Below, piece after piece: positions 41,168 through 50,289 of a DNA stretch of 64,000 nucleotides; position 1 is the first letter of the stretch, and each line of letters opens with the position of its first letter. A program made the position numbers and the translations under genes. The stretch is from the NCBI RefSeq assembly GCF_030709675.1, contig NZ_JAUZQD010000007.1, positions 62,001 to 126,000 on the forward strand, read 5' to 3'. The stretch is from Symbioplanes lichenis. GTDB taxonomy: Bacteria; Actinomycetota; Actinomycetes; Mycobacteriales; Micromonosporaceae. The notes under the pieces are model-generated. The model saw only the letters and a program-made list of their open reading frames with translations. It was not told the DNA's origin and did not search any database.

Positions 41168-41875
41168 GTGACGAGGGACATTCGGGCCGAGATGATCGAG
41201 GCGGCCGAGGAGCTGCTGACGCTGTCGCCGGACAACGACATCGCCACCCGGGCCGTCTGCGAGGCGGTCGGGGTGACGCAGCCCGTGCTCTACCGGCTCT
41301 TCGGCGACAAGAACGGGCTGCTGGACGCGCTCGCCGACGACGGGCTGCGCCGCTATGCCGAGCAGAAGGCGGCCCTCCCCGAGACCGGCGACGTGCTCGA
41401 GGACCTCCGCATCGGCTGGGACGACCACATGGGCTTCGCGCTCGCCAATCCGGCGCTCTACCAGCTGATGTTCGCGCCCCGGCCGCAGTCGCACTCGGTG
41501 GCCCGGCGCAAGATCTTCGAGCTGCTCGTGGCGACCCTCGTCCGGGTGTCGGCGGCCGGCGCCCTCAAGGTTCCCCCGGTGGCGGCGGCGCAGCTGATCC
41601 TGCCCGCCAATGTCGGCCTGGCCCTGACCCTCATCGCGCAGCCGGAGCTCTTCGAGCATCCCGCGCTGTCCCATCGGATGCGCGACGCCGTGTTCGCCGC
41701 CGTGCTGGTGGCGCCGGACGCTGCGCCGGTGACCGCGGGGGGCGTACCCGATGCCGCGCAGCGACTCCGCTCCCAGCTGGCGGTCTCGGCGACCGACGCC
41801 CTCGAGCCGGTGGAGGCCGCGCTGCTCGATCGCTGGCTCGAGCGGATGAGTGTCCCGCGTTCCCCCGCTGGGTAA
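41168..41875 (+). CDS. TetR-family transcriptional regulator
   Basis: 235 residues from GTG 41168. Helix-turn-helix: IRAEMIEAAEELLTLSPDND, ATRAVCEAVGVTQPVLYRLF, GDKNGLLDALADDGLR (residues 5-60). Ligand domain has an AANVGLALTLIAQPELFEHP-like helix and a C-terminal dimer helix. Divergent from the SDR operon with a palindromic site between them, so probably its local repressor; 9 bases from the CorC-like gene downstream. Confidence 0.9.
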   Translation: MTRDIRAEMIEAAEELLTLSPDNDIATRAVCEAVGVTQPVLYRLFGDKNGLLDALADDGLRRYAEQKAALPETGDVLEDLRIGWDDHMGFALANPALYQLMFAPRPQSHSVARRKIFELLVATLVRVSAAGALKVPPVAAAQLILPANVGLALTLIAQPELFEHPALSHRMRDAVFAAVLVAPDAAPVTAGGVPDAAQRLRSQLAVSATDALEPVEAALLDRWLERMSVPRSPAG

Positions 41876-41884
41876 TCGCACGGG

Positions 41885-43198
41885 ATGGGTGGATACGGCG
41901 GCCAGGTCGCCCTCGTCATTGTGCTGGTGCTCCTGAACGCCGTCTTCGCCGGCAGTGAGATGGCTCTCGTCTCGCTGCGCGACAGCCAGCTGCAACGGCT
42001 CGAACAGCAGAGCCGTTCCGGCGCCGTGCTGGCCCGGCTGGCGCGTGACCCCAACCGCTTCCTCGCGACCATCCAGATCGGCATCACGCTGGCCGGCTTC
42101 CTCGCCTCGGCCGCTGCGGCGGTGTCGCTCGCCCAGCCGCTGATCGAGCCGCTCGGCTTCCTGGGCGCCGCCGCCAGTCCCGCCGCGATCGTGCTGGTCA
42201 CGCTCGTACTCACCTTCCTGACGCTGGTCGTCGGCGAGCTGGCGCCGAAACGGATCGCCATGCAGCGCGCCGAGGGCTGGGCGCTCGCCGTGGCCCGGCC
42301 GCTCGACCTGCTCGCCACGCTGACCCGGCCCGCCGTCTGGCTGCTCGGCAAGGCCAGCGACCTAATCGTCCGGATGTCGGGCGCGGATCCCGGGGCGGCC
42401 CGCGAGGAGGTGACGAGCGAGGAGATCCGCGACATCGTGGCGGGACAGGAGGACTTCACCGCCGAGCAGCGGACGATCATCAGCGGGGCGTTCGAGATTG
42501 CCGACCGTACCCTCCGGGAGATCTTTGTCCCTCGCCGTGACGTCTTCGTGCTCTCCGCGGTGCTGCGCGCGGACGACGCGCTGCGGCAGCTGATCGACGC
42601 CGGACACTCCCGGGCGCCGGTCACCGGCCCGCTCGGCCTGGACGACGTGGTCGGCATGGTGCACCTGCGCGACCTGGTCGGCGTCGAGGGGCCGGTGCTG
42701 ACCGCGGCGTCGGAGGCGCTCTTCCTGCCGCAGACGCTCAAGATCGCGGACGCCATGCGCCAGCTCCGCCAGCAGCGCAAACAGGTCGCCCTCGTCGTCG
42801 ACGAGCACGGCGCGGTCGGCGGCATGGTCACGATGGAGGACCTGGTCGAGGAGGTCGTCGGCGAGATCTACGACGAGAGCGACCGGGACGTCGAATCGGT
42901 GGTGCGCGAGCCGGACGGGGCGATGCTGCTGCCCGGCACCTTCCCGCTGCACAACCTGCCGGATCTCGGCGTCGAGGTCGAACCGCCGGTGGGCGACTAC
43001 ACGACTGTGGCGGGTCTCCTGCTGTCGCGTCTCGGACACATTCCCTCCGAGGCGGGCGAGGTCGTCGCGCTGGACCACCACTCCGCCGAGGTCACGGAGG
43101 TCACCGGACGGGCGATCACGGGGGTGCGGCTGCGGCTGCTTTCAGCGGACGCTCAGCCTGAATTGCTAGCTTCTGCCGGACCTGAAAGTCCTGTGTAG
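41885..43198 (+). CDS. CorC/HlyC-type (CNNM-DUF21) membrane protein
   Basis: 437 residues. DUF21 membrane domain at residues 1-190 (LLNAVFAGSEMALVSLRDSQ; ITLAGFLASAAAAVSLAQPL; LVVGELAPKRIAMQRAEGWA, with the family's VGE-PK motif), two CBS domains at about 205-330 (EIFVPRRDVFVLSAVLRADD; VALVVDEHGAVGGMVTMEDL), and a C-terminal CorC_HlyC transporter-associated domain (LLPGTFPLHNLPDLGVEVEP). Members are implicated in Mg2+/Co2+ efflux; CBS domains bind ATP-Mg. It precedes the Spo0M-like gene by 4 bases. Confidence 0.93.
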   Translation: MGGYGGQVALVIVLVLLNAVFAGSEMALVSLRDSQLQRLEQQSRSGAVLARLARDPNRFLATIQIGITLAGFLASAAAAVSLAQPLIEPLGFLGAAASPAAIVLVTLVLTFLTLVVGELAPKRIAMQRAEGWALAVARPLDLLATLTRPAVWLLGKASDLIVRMSGADPGAAREEVTSEEIRDIVAGQEDFTAEQRTIISGAFEIADRTLREIFVPRRDVFVLSAVLRADDALRQLIDAGHSRAPVTGPLGLDDVVGMVHLRDLVGVEGPVLTAASEALFLPQTLKIADAMRQLRQQRKQVALVVDEHGAVGGMVTMEDLVEEVVGEIYDESDRDVESVVREPDGAMLLPGTFPLHNLPDLGVEVEPPVGDYTTVAGLLLSRLGHIPSEAGEVVALDHHSAEVTEVTGRAITGVRLRLLSADAQPELLASAGPESPV

Positions 43199-43202
43199 GG
43201 GG

Positions 43203-44333
43203 ATGTCCGTGGGTTTCAAGAAGATGCTGGGCGCCTTCGGGGTGGGCGGCCCGAGTGTCGACACCGTCCTGGCCGATCCGAACACGCGACCCGGAGGCCT
43301 GCTCGCGGGCCAGGTGAACCTGACCGGCGGCAGCCACGACGTCGAGATCGAGCACATCACGCTCGGCCTCGTCACCCGCATCGAGGTCGAGGGCGGCAGC
43401 GGTGAGTTCGCCGCCAACGGCGAGTTCCACCGCGTGGCGGTCAGCGGCCCGCTGCGCCTGGCCGAGGGGCAGCACCTGTCGCTGCCGTTCCAGATCAGCG
43501 TGCCGTGGGAGACGCCGATCACCGCGGTCTACGGTCAGCACCTGCGCGGCATGACCATGGGCGTGCGCACCGAGGTGGCCATCGCCAAGGCCGTCGACAA
43601 GGGCGACCTCGACCCGATCGCCGTCCACCCGCTGCCCATCCAGGAGCGCATCCTGGAGGCCTTCGCCCGGCTCGGCTTCCAGTTCAAGAGCGCCGACCTC
43701 GAGCACGGCCAGATCTACGGCGTGCAGCAGACGCTGCCGTTCTACCAGGAGATCGAGTACTTCCCGCCGGCGCAGTACGCGCACGGCATCAACGAGGTCG
43801 AGCTGACCTTCGTCACCAGCCCGCACGCGGTCGAGGTGGTGCTCGAGTTCGACAAGCGCGGCGGCATGTTCAGCGGCGGCCACGACTCCTACGGGCGCTA
43901 CACCGTCCCGCACAGCGACGCCGACTCGGCGGACTGGGCGCAGGTCGTCGACGGCTGGGTGCAGCAGGCCGTGAGCCACCGGCAGAGCATGCCCGGCTTC
44001 GGCGCCCCCGGTTACGGCGGCCAGCCCGGTTACGGTGCTCAGCCCGGCTATGGCGCGCAGCCTGGCTATGGTGCGCCGGGCTACGGCGGGCAGCCCGGTT
44101 ACGGCGGGCAGCCAGGTTACGGGGCCCCGGGTTACGGGCACGCGGCCTACGGCGGCGGGCACGGCGGGGGCTACCACGGGCACTACCGGCACGGCGGCGG
44201 TCACGGGCACGGCGGCGGCATGGGCGTCGGCGGGGTCGTGGCGGGTGTCGCGGGCGGCATGGTGGCCGGTTACGTGGCCGGCGAGATGATGGACGAGATC
44301 TTCGAGGGCGACGACGAGGGCGGCGAGGAGTGA
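43203..44333 (+). CDS. Spo0M-like sporulation-control protein with GYGxP-repeat tail
   Basis: 376 residues. Residues 1-250 are an arrestin-like Spo0M domain (FKKMLGAFGVGGPSVDTVLA at the start; LPFQISVPWETPITAVYGQH; RILEAFARLGFQFKSADLEH). The C-terminal 120 residues are low complexity: seven or more GYG-(G/A)QP-type units at 263-310, a Gly-His segment (HGGGYHGHYRHGGGHGHGGG), a Gly/Val/Ala hydrophobic stretch (GGVVAGVAGGMVAGYVAGEM) and an acidic end. The tail could be membrane-binding and metal-binding. The Spo0M domain controls sporulation stages in Bacillus; role in actinomycetes is inferred. Confidence 0.88.
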   Translation: MSVGFKKMLGAFGVGGPSVDTVLADPNTRPGGLLAGQVNLTGGSHDVEIEHITLGLVTRIEVEGGSGEFAANGEFHRVAVSGPLRLAEGQHLSLPFQISVPWETPITAVYGQHLRGMTMGVRTEVAIAKAVDKGDLDPIAVHPLPIQERILEAFARLGFQFKSADLEHGQIYGVQQTLPFYQEIEYFPPAQYAHGINEVELTFVTSPHAVEVVLEFDKRGGMFSGGHDSYGRYTVPHSDADSADWAQVVDGWVQQAVSHRQSMPGFGAPGYGGQPGYGAQPGYGAQPGYGAPGYGGQPGYGGQPGYGAPGYGHAAYGGGHGGGYHGHYRHGGGHGHGGGMGVGGVVAGVAGGMVAGYVAGEMMDEIFEGDDEGGEE

Positions 44334-44356
44334 GTCACGGGTCGGGGGCTGCCGGC

Positions 44357-44979
44357 TGACGGTGGCCCCTGGCCTTCCCGGGCGGCGTTCGGCTCGTCGG
44401 GCGCGGCGCTCGCTTGGGCGGGCGGGGATCCGGCGGCTCGGGCGGCGGTCGATTTCTCGGGCGCGGCCTTGGCCTTCTCGGGCGGCGATCGGCTCTTCGG
44501 CTGTGGCGCGCCGACGCCCGCCCCCCACTCTCACTCGAGCCATCGTGAGGGTCGGGCGGGGCTTGGTTCGCTGGGCGCGGCGTTTGAGTTGCTCGGGCGG
44601 GGCTTGACCTGCTGGGAGCGGCGTTCGCTGGACGGGCGGGGCTCGGACGGCGGTTGGCTTGGGGCGCTTGACGCAGCGGGAATCCGGGGGCTCGGGCGGC
44701 GGTTGGCTTGGGGCGCTTTTGACGCAGCGAGGCCCCGGCTTGTGCCGGGGCCTTTCGCTTTCTGGTTCTTGGCGCCTGTGCGTGGCGGTCAGGTGTGCGC
44801 GCGGTCCGGGGGGGTGCGGCTTTCTCGCGTACGTGCGGGGTGGTCGCGTTTCGGGCGGCGGTGCGGCCTTCTTGCGTACGTGGAAGGTGGTCGGGGTTTT
44901 TGGGTCAGGTGCGGCCTTCTTGCGTACGCGCGAGGGGGTCGAGTGTTCGCAGAAGGCGTGGCGCTTGCTTGCGGGGTGG
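44357..44979. repeat. Gene-free region of degenerate repeats between convergent genes
   Basis: About 620 bases without a supported gene. 44370-44720 is a run of diverged units built from CTCGGGCGCGGC, TTGGCTTGGGGCGCTT and CTGGGCGCGGCGTT. After a terminator at 44731, 44813-44945 holds three 45-50-base units beginning GTGCGGC(C/T)TTCT(C/T)GCGTACG. Short ORFs across it share no codon pattern and have no homology that I recognise. Confidence 0.7.
44731..44755 (+). terminator. Rho-independent terminator downstream of the Spo0M-like gene
   Basis: GGCCCCGGC-TTGT-GCCGGGGCC (44731-44752), a perfect 9-bp stem with a 4-base loop, followed by TTTCGCTTTCT. Located 400 bases after the Spo0M-like stop, beyond the first repeat block. 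Confidence 0.75.
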
Positions 44980-45867
44980 TCAGGCGTGCTTGCGGGCCGG
45001 GCGGAGGGTGCCGCGGCGGAACTCGCCTCGGCGGGCGGCTGAGCGGATCATGATGGCCGTCGGGATGGCGCAGATCAGGAGGGCGACCAGGCTGGCCTCG
45101 GGGCCGAAGCCGCCGCCCGTGAGGAGCGACGGGCCGGAGAGCTGGAAGTGGAAGACGCTGTCGGTCTGCTCGGTGCCCGAGGTCGTGGTGCCGAAGAAGC
45201 CGGCCTGGACGAAGTTCCAGCCGAAGTGGATGCCGATCGGCAGCCAGAGCGAGCGGGTCAGGACATAGGCGGCGGCCACCATCGTGCCGCCCTCGATGGC
45301 GATCGCGAGGGTGCCCCACACCGTGGCGCCGGGGTTGAACAGGTGGGTCAGGCCGAAGAGGATCGAGGAGACCACCAGGGCGACGACCGTGCCGGCCCGC
45401 TCCTCGAGGATGCGGAAGATGATGCCGCGGAAGAGGATCTCCTCGTTGACCGCGACGCTGGTCATGATGCCCAGGGTGATCAGGAGGCCGCCGATGCTGC
45501 CGCCGCCGACGTGCTCCCAGCCGCCGAACATCCCGATGATCAGCATGGTCGCCGTGAAGGCCAGGCCGCCGATCGTGGCGCCGCGGCGGAGGTTCTTCCA
45601 GCGGTCGGTCCTGGTGACTTCGGAGACGTTCTCGCGGCCCTCGACCTTGCGCGCCAGCCACTTGTAGGCGAAGACGGCGGCGACGGCGAGGGCCGGGCCG
45701 ATCAGCAGGCCGGTGACGGCGTTGAGGCTGGTCAGACCATCCAGCGCCCGGGCGGCGACCAGCACCACGGCCATGCCGGCGATGAGCACCGGCGTCCGGA
45801 AGCGGCGGAGGCGCTGCTGGGTGGTCGAGAGGGCCGGGGCGGTGGTGTCCTGCGTCGTGATCTCCAT
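44980..45867 (-). CDS. CPBP intramembrane metalloprotease (Abi/Rce1 family)
   Basis: 295 residues from ATG 45867. About eight helices; catalytic motifs SVAVNEEILFRGIIFRI (EExxxR near residue 155), SILFGLTHLFNP (His) and IGIHFGWNFVQA (HxxxN) identify the CPBP/ABI family of membrane proteases. Members process prenylated proteins or peptide signals or confer self-immunity to bacteriocins; the target here is unknown. Divergent from NDH-2, convergent with the repeat-filled region. Confidence 0.9.
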   Translation of the reverse strand: MEITTQDTTAPALSTTQQRLRRFRTPVLIAGMAVVLVAARALDGLTSLNAVTGLLIGPALAVAAVFAYKWLARKVEGRENVSEVTRTDRWKNLRRGATIGGLAFTATMLIIGMFGGWEHVGGGSIGGLLITLGIMTSVAVNEEILFRGIIFRILEERAGTVVALVVSSILFGLTHLFNPGATVWGTLAIAIEGGTMVAAAYVLTRSLWLPIGIHFGWNFVQAGFFGTTTSGTEQTDSVFHFQLSGPSLLTGGGFGPEASLVALLICAIPTAIMIRSAARRGEFRRGTLRPARKHA

Positions 45868-46068
45868 GGGTAAGACGCTAGAAAAATCGGACTCCCGGCC
45901 CATCCCGCCACGGAGGACACTTTCCGGTAGCTCGCAAGGGGGACAGGGCCATCGGGCTGTCACAGCGACCCCTGCGACGTCGTCCTGGTGACGGAGGAGA
46001 CAGGCCCCGGGCGGTTCCACTAGCGTCGAGCGGGCATGGTCGTGGTCGCGTCGACGGAAGGACCAAGC

Positions 46069-47403
46069 ATGGCTCGCCCTCGGATTGTCATCGTCGGTGC
46101 GGGGTTCGCCGGCTTCGAGACAGCTCGCACGCTCAGCCGGCTCGCCCGCGGCGGCGCCGACATCGTGCTGCTCAATCCCACCGACTACTTCCTCTATCTG
46201 CCGCTGCTGCCCGAGGTGGCGGCCGGGATCCTCGAGCCGCGCCGGGTGTCGGTGTCGCTGGCCGGGGCGCTGCCCGACGTGCAGGTGATTCTCGGCGAGG
46301 CGGACGGCTTCGACTTCACCGAGCGCCGGGTCTCCTATGTCGACCCGGACGGGGAGAAGCGCAGCCTCGGCTATCACCGGCTGGTGATCGCCGCGGGCAG
46401 CGTCAACAAGCTGCTGCCCGTGCCCGGCGTCACCGAGAACGCGCACGGGTTCCGGGGCATCCCCGAGGCGCTCTACCTGCGGGATCACATCACCCGGCAG
46501 ATCGAGATGGCCGACACCGCGAGCAGCCCCGCCGAGCAGGCGGCCCGGACAACGTTCGTGGTGGTGGGCGCGGGCTACACCGGTACGGAGGTCGCGGCCC
46601 AAGGCGTGCTGTTCACCGAGCAGCTGACGCGGCACCGGCCCCAGCTGCGCGGGATGCCCCGATGGCTCTTGATCGACACTGCCGAGCGGGTGCTGCCGTC
46701 GCTCGACCAGCGGCTCGCCGCCGCGGCGGACGACGTGCTGCGCCGGCGGGGCATCGAGGTGCTGCTGCAGACGTCGGTCAAGGAGGCCGGGGCCGAGGGC
46801 GTGCGGCTGAGCAACGGCGAGTTCGTGGCGACCCGGTCGCTGATCTGGTGCGTCGGCGTACGCCCCGATCCGCTGGTGGCCGACATCGGGCTCGAGGTCA
46901 AGCAGGGCCGGCTGGTCGTCGACGAGTTCCTCAACGTGCCCGGGCTGCCTGACGTCTACGCGGCCGGCGACGCGGCGGCCGTGCCCGACCTGACCCGGCC
47001 CGGCGAGATCACGGGCATGACCGCGCAGCACGCCACGCGGCAGGGCAAGACCGTGGCGCAGAACATCGCCGCCTCGTACGGGCAGGGGCGGCGCCGGCCG
47101 TACAAGCATCACGACCTGGGTTTCGTCGTGGACCTGGGCGGGCTCGACTCGGCGGCGAACCCGGTGGGCGTACCGCTGAAGGGTCTGCCGGCCAAGGTCG
47201 TGACCCGGGGTTACCACCTGCTGTCGATGCCGGGGAACCGGATCCGGGTGGCGGCCGACTGGCTGCTCGACGCCGTGCTGCCGCGGCAGGGGGTGCAGCT
47301 CGGGCTCGTGCCACCGACGGCCGTGCCGCTGGACAGTGCCGTTCCGGGTAAGCCGCTCGATAGCGACATGCCGGGCACGGCCGGGGGTAAACCGGAAAGC
47401 TGA
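46069..47403 (+). CDS. ndh: Type II NADH dehydrogenase-like FAD oxidoreductase
   Basis: 444 residues from ATG 46069 (GGAAGGA 6 bases upstream; ATG 46036 in frame lacks one). FAD-binding loop RIVIVGAGFAGFETARTLSR at the N-terminus, NADH loop TTFVVVGAGYTGTEVAAQGV near 160, and the second FAD motif VYAAGDAAAVPDL near 290, followed by the 'TAQHATRQGK' quinone-pocket segment. NDH-2 transfers electrons from NADH to menaquinone without pumping protons and is bound peripherally through C-terminal helices. The last 30 residues (PTAVPLDSAVPGKPLDSDMP) are an unusual flexible extension. Confidence 0.9.
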   Translation: MARPRIVIVGAGFAGFETARTLSRLARGGADIVLLNPTDYFLYLPLLPEVAAGILEPRRVSVSLAGALPDVQVILGEADGFDFTERRVSYVDPDGEKRSLGYHRLVIAAGSVNKLLPVPGVTENAHGFRGIPEALYLRDHITRQIEMADTASSPAEQAARTTFVVVGAGYTGTEVAAQGVLFTEQLTRHRPQLRGMPRWLLIDTAERVLPSLDQRLAAAADDVLRRRGIEVLLQTSVKEAGAEGVRLSNGEFVATRSLIWCVGVRPDPLVADIGLEVKQGRLVVDEFLNVPGLPDVYAAGDAAAVPDLTRPGEITGMTAQHATRQGKTVAQNIAASYGQGRRRPYKHHDLGFVVDLGGLDSAANPVGVPLKGLPAKVVTRGYHLLSMPGNRIRVAADWLLDAVLPRQGVQLGLVPPTAVPLDSAVPGKPLDSDMPGTAGGKPES

Positions 47404-47513
47404 CACTGCGAGCACCGTCTCATTCCGCCACTTCAGGGGGCGGACGGCGATGATCGGAACCTACGATCGCGGTCCGGGGGCCTGACGCCTCCGGATCCGT
47501 CGGAAGGACCGTC

Positions 47514-49016
47514 ATGTCCGCAGCCCCCGAAGCCGCCGAGCACTCCGCGCCCGGCCGCCCTCACCCGCGCCGCTGGGCCGCGCTCGGCGTGATCGCGATC
47601 TCCCAGCTGATGGTGGTGCTCGACGCGACCATCGTGAACATCGCCCTGCCCAGCGCCCGGGCGGATCTCGGCATCACCGAGGCCGACCAGCAGTGGGTGG
47701 TCACGGCGTACACGCTGGCCTTCGGCGGGTTGCTCCTGCTCGGCGGCCGGATCGCCGACTACTGGGGCCGCAAGCGGACGTTCCTGGTCGGCGCGATCGG
47801 TTTCGCCGCGGCGTCGGCGCTGGGCGGCCTGGCGACCACCGGCCCGATGCTCTTCGGGGCGCGCGCGTTGCAGGGTGCCTTCGGCGCGCTGCTCGCCCCC
47901 GCGTCGCTGGCCCTGCTCACGGTGCTCTTCACCGAGGCGCGCGAGCGGGCGAAGGCCTTCGCGGTCTACGGCGCGATCGCCGGCGGCGGCTCGGCGGTCG
48001 GCCTGCTGCTCGGTGGCGTGCTCACCGAGTACGCGAACTGGCGCTGGTGCCTGCTCGTCAACATCCCCATCGCGCTGGTCGCCCTGGCCCTGGCCGTCCC
48101 GATCGTGCCGGAGAGCCGCGCCGACGGGGACACCTCCTACGACGTGCCCGGTGCGATCGTCGTCACGCTCGGCCTCGCGTCGCTGGTCTACGGCTTCACC
48201 GAGGCCGCCAAGGAGGACAAGGGCTGGGACTCGGGCACGACCTGGGGCTTCATCGCGGCGGGCATCGTGCTGCTGATCGTCTTCGTCGTGATCGAGCAGC
48301 GCACCCGGAACCCGCTGTTGCCGCTGCGCATCGTGCTGGACCGCAACCGCGGCGGCGCGTACCTGACGTCGATGCTGGTGGGCGCCGGCTTGTTCGGCGC
48401 GTTCCTGTTCCTGGCGCTCTATCTGCAGGGCGTGCTCGGTTACACCCCGCTGCACACCGGCTTCGCGTCGCTGCCGGTCACGCTCGGCGTGCTGATCTCG
48501 GCCACCGCCGCGTCCAACCTCCTGCCCCGGATCGGCCCCAAGCCGCTCATGATCGTCGGGCCGGTGCTGGCCGCGGCGGGCATGTTCTCGCTGCGCTTCA
48601 TCGACCTGGACACCTCGTTCTGGGCCCACCTCTTCCCCGCGCAGATCCTGCTCGGCCTGGGCCTGGGCTTCACGTTCGTCCCGCTGTCGAGCCTGGCCCT
48701 GGTCGGCGTCCCCGGTCACGACGCGGGCGCGGCGAGCGCGGCGCTCAACGCGACCCAGCAGGTCGGCGGCTCGCTGGGCACCGCGCTGCTCAACACGATC
48801 GCGACCGGCGCCATCACGGCCTACCTGACGGCGCACCCGCCGGCGAGCCCGGAGGACGGTCAGCGGGCGGGGCTGCTCGCGCAGGTGGACGGCTACACCG
48901 ACGCTTTCACCTGGGCGGCGGCGATCATCCTGGTCGCTGCGGTCATCTCGGCCACCATGATTCGCGTACGCAAGGAGGAGCTCGGCCCCGCGGACGGTCC
49001 CGCCCACATCGGCTGA
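47514..49016 (+). CDS. DHA2-family (EmrB/QacA) MFS drug exporter
   Basis: 500 residues, about 14 helices. Motif D1 LMVVLDATIVNIALPSARAD in helix 1, motif A GGRIADYWGRKRTFLVGAIG between helices 2 and 3, and motif C-like GGGSAVGLLLGGVLTEYANW in helix 5 mark a 14-TMS proton antiporter. Typical actinomycete antibiotic/dye exporter. Not linked to a visible regulator gene; GGAAGG is 7 bases before the ATG. Confidence 0.93.
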   Translation: MSAAPEAAEHSAPGRPHPRRWAALGVIAISQLMVVLDATIVNIALPSARADLGITEADQQWVVTAYTLAFGGLLLLGGRIADYWGRKRTFLVGAIGFAAASALGGLATTGPMLFGARALQGAFGALLAPASLALLTVLFTEARERAKAFAVYGAIAGGGSAVGLLLGGVLTEYANWRWCLLVNIPIALVALALAVPIVPESRADGDTSYDVPGAIVVTLGLASLVYGFTEAAKEDKGWDSGTTWGFIAAGIVLLIVFVVIEQRTRNPLLPLRIVLDRNRGGAYLTSMLVGAGLFGAFLFLALYLQGVLGYTPLHTGFASLPVTLGVLISATAASNLLPRIGPKPLMIVGPVLAAAGMFSLRFIDLDTSFWAHLFPAQILLGLGLGFTFVPLSSLALVGVPGHDAGAASAALNATQQVGGSLGTALLNTIATGAITAYLTAHPPASPEDGQRAGLLAQVDGYTDAFTWAAAIILVAAVISATMIRVRKEELGPADGPAHIG

Positions 49017-49067
49017 CGAGGCCGCCCGGAATGCGTAAAAACCGGCGTAGTGGTCAATAATTCGGAC

Positions 49068-50099
49068 ATGACCACTCGCCGTGTTCTCGCGATCGCCGCT
49101 CTGACCGGACTGTTGTGCGCGCCGACCGTAGCCGCCCCGGCCACGGCGGCCACCGGCGGCCGGGCGGACGTGCTCACTGTGCCGGCCGTGGCGGTCACCG
49201 GCGGCTGGGCGGACGCGCTCACCGTGCCAGCCATGGCGGTCGCCAGTGGCCGGGTGCATGTGCAAGCTGTGGCGATGGCGGGCGGGCGGGCGGCGGCGTT
49301 GGCCGCGAGTGCTGTGGTGCCGGTGTCGGCCGCGGGCGCCGTGGTGCCGGTGCTGGACGCGCGAGCCAGGGTGGCGATCAGCGCCCGGGTGGAGGCGTTG
49401 ACCGCGCGAGCCGTGGCCGCCGCCGAGGTCGCCCACGCAGCCGTCTCCCGGGCGACCGCCGGCTCGCTGGTGGCCCAGTTCCGCTTTGACGGCGGCCGTG
49501 CGACCGGCATCGCCGACGAGTCGGGGCTCGGGCACACGTTGCGGCTTGTGACCGGCAACGGCGGCGTGGTGCGGGCGGTGCCGCACAATCGGGGCCAGGC
49601 GTTGCGCTTCCCGGCGAAGTGCACGGGCAAGCCGCGCACCTGCGCCCACGCCGCGCTGCAGAGTCCGAGCACGGCGACGCTCAACCCGGGGACGCGCAAC
49701 ATCTCGTACGGTGCCTCGGTCCTCCTGCCCCGTGACCAGACCACCAAGGGGCAGAACGTTGTGCAGAAGGGCTACTCGACGAGCACCAGCCAGTGGAAGC
49801 TGCAGGTCGACGGGGCCGCCGGACGCCCGAGCTGTGTTCTCGTCGGGGCCAAGCCGGGGATAAAGATCGTCCGCAGCACCGTCTCGGTCGCCGACGGGCG
49901 CTGGCACGACATCGAGTGCCGCCGCCGGGGCACCGCGCTCACCGTCCTCGTCGACGGCGCGGTGCGCGGCAACCGGCTCATCGCGGCGGACCTGTCGATC
50001 ACCAACAACCGGCCGTTGAGCGTGGGCGGCAAAGGCTCGTACGCCGACAACGACCAGTTCCACGGCACGGTCGACGACGTCTGGGTGCGCGTCGGCTGA
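49068..50099 (+). CDS. Secreted LamG/concanavalin-like protein with repeat insertion
   Basis: 343 residues from ATG 49068. Signal peptide TTRRVLAIAALTGLLCAPTV, cleaved near ATA-A at about residue 29. Residues 27-125 are an Ala/Val-rich segment made by a 45-bp DNA repeat (49146-49190, 49191-49235, partial 49236-49274: units AATGGRADVLTVPAV and AVTGGWADALTVPAM). Residues 145-343 form a LamG/Con-A jellyroll (GSLVAQFRFDGGRATGIADE; SYGASVLLPRDQTTKGQNVV; WHDIECRRRGTALTVLVDGA). Probably binds a polysaccharide outside the cell. Followed by 24-bp repeats resembling its own 3' end. Confidence 0.82.
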   Translation: MTTRRVLAIAALTGLLCAPTVAAPATAATGGRADVLTVPAVAVTGGWADALTVPAMAVASGRVHVQAVAMAGGRAAALAASAVVPVSAAGAVVPVLDARARVAISARVEALTARAVAAAEVAHAAVSRATAGSLVAQFRFDGGRATGIADESGLGHTLRLVTGNGGVVRAVPHNRGQALRFPAKCTGKPRTCAHAALQSPSTATLNPGTRNISYGASVLLPRDQTTKGQNVVQKGYSTSTSQWKLQVDGAAGRPSCVLVGAKPGIKIVRSTVSVADGRWHDIECRRRGTALTVLVDGAVRGNRLIAADLSITNNRPLSVGGKGSYADNDQFHGTVDDVWVRVG

Positions 50100-50192
50100 G
50101 GGGTGCGCGCCGGCCAAGGCGAGGGGTGTGCGCCGGCCAAAGGCGAGGGGTGTGCGCCGGCCAAAGGCGAGGGGTGCGCGCCGGCCAAAGGC
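50098..50192. repeat. 24-bp tandem repeat (4 copies) derived from the LamG gene end
   Basis: Units at 50098-50120 (23 bases), 50121-50144, 50145-50168 and 50169-50192, consensus GAGGGGTGYGCGCCGGCCAA then AGGC. The LamG gene itself ends GGGTGCGCGTCGGCTGAG, which matches the start of the unit, so the array appears to have grown from the stop-codon region. The remaining 97 bases to the next convergent gene hold no recognisable signal. Confidence 0.85.
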
Positions 50193-50289
50193 GAGCGGCA
50201 CGGTATCTCCACGGGCGCGAGCACGCCGACGCCGGCGTTGTTGACCAGCGCTTGGAGCGGCCGCCCGGCCGGGTCGCCGTCGATGTTGC

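Noticed and set aside
44795..45053. ORFs in the repeat region 3' of the Spo0M-like gene
   Set aside because: They arise from the repeated GTGCGGC-TTCTTGCGTACG units, show no stable protein pattern and overlap the CPBP gene end.
49115..49489. Plus-strand 124-residue frame within the LamG gene
   Set aside because: Out-of-frame reading of the 45-bp repeat segment; the signal peptide and LamG domain are in the other frame.
50098..50192. CRISPR-like array
   Set aside because: Units are contiguous with no unique spacers, and no cas genes are present in the window.
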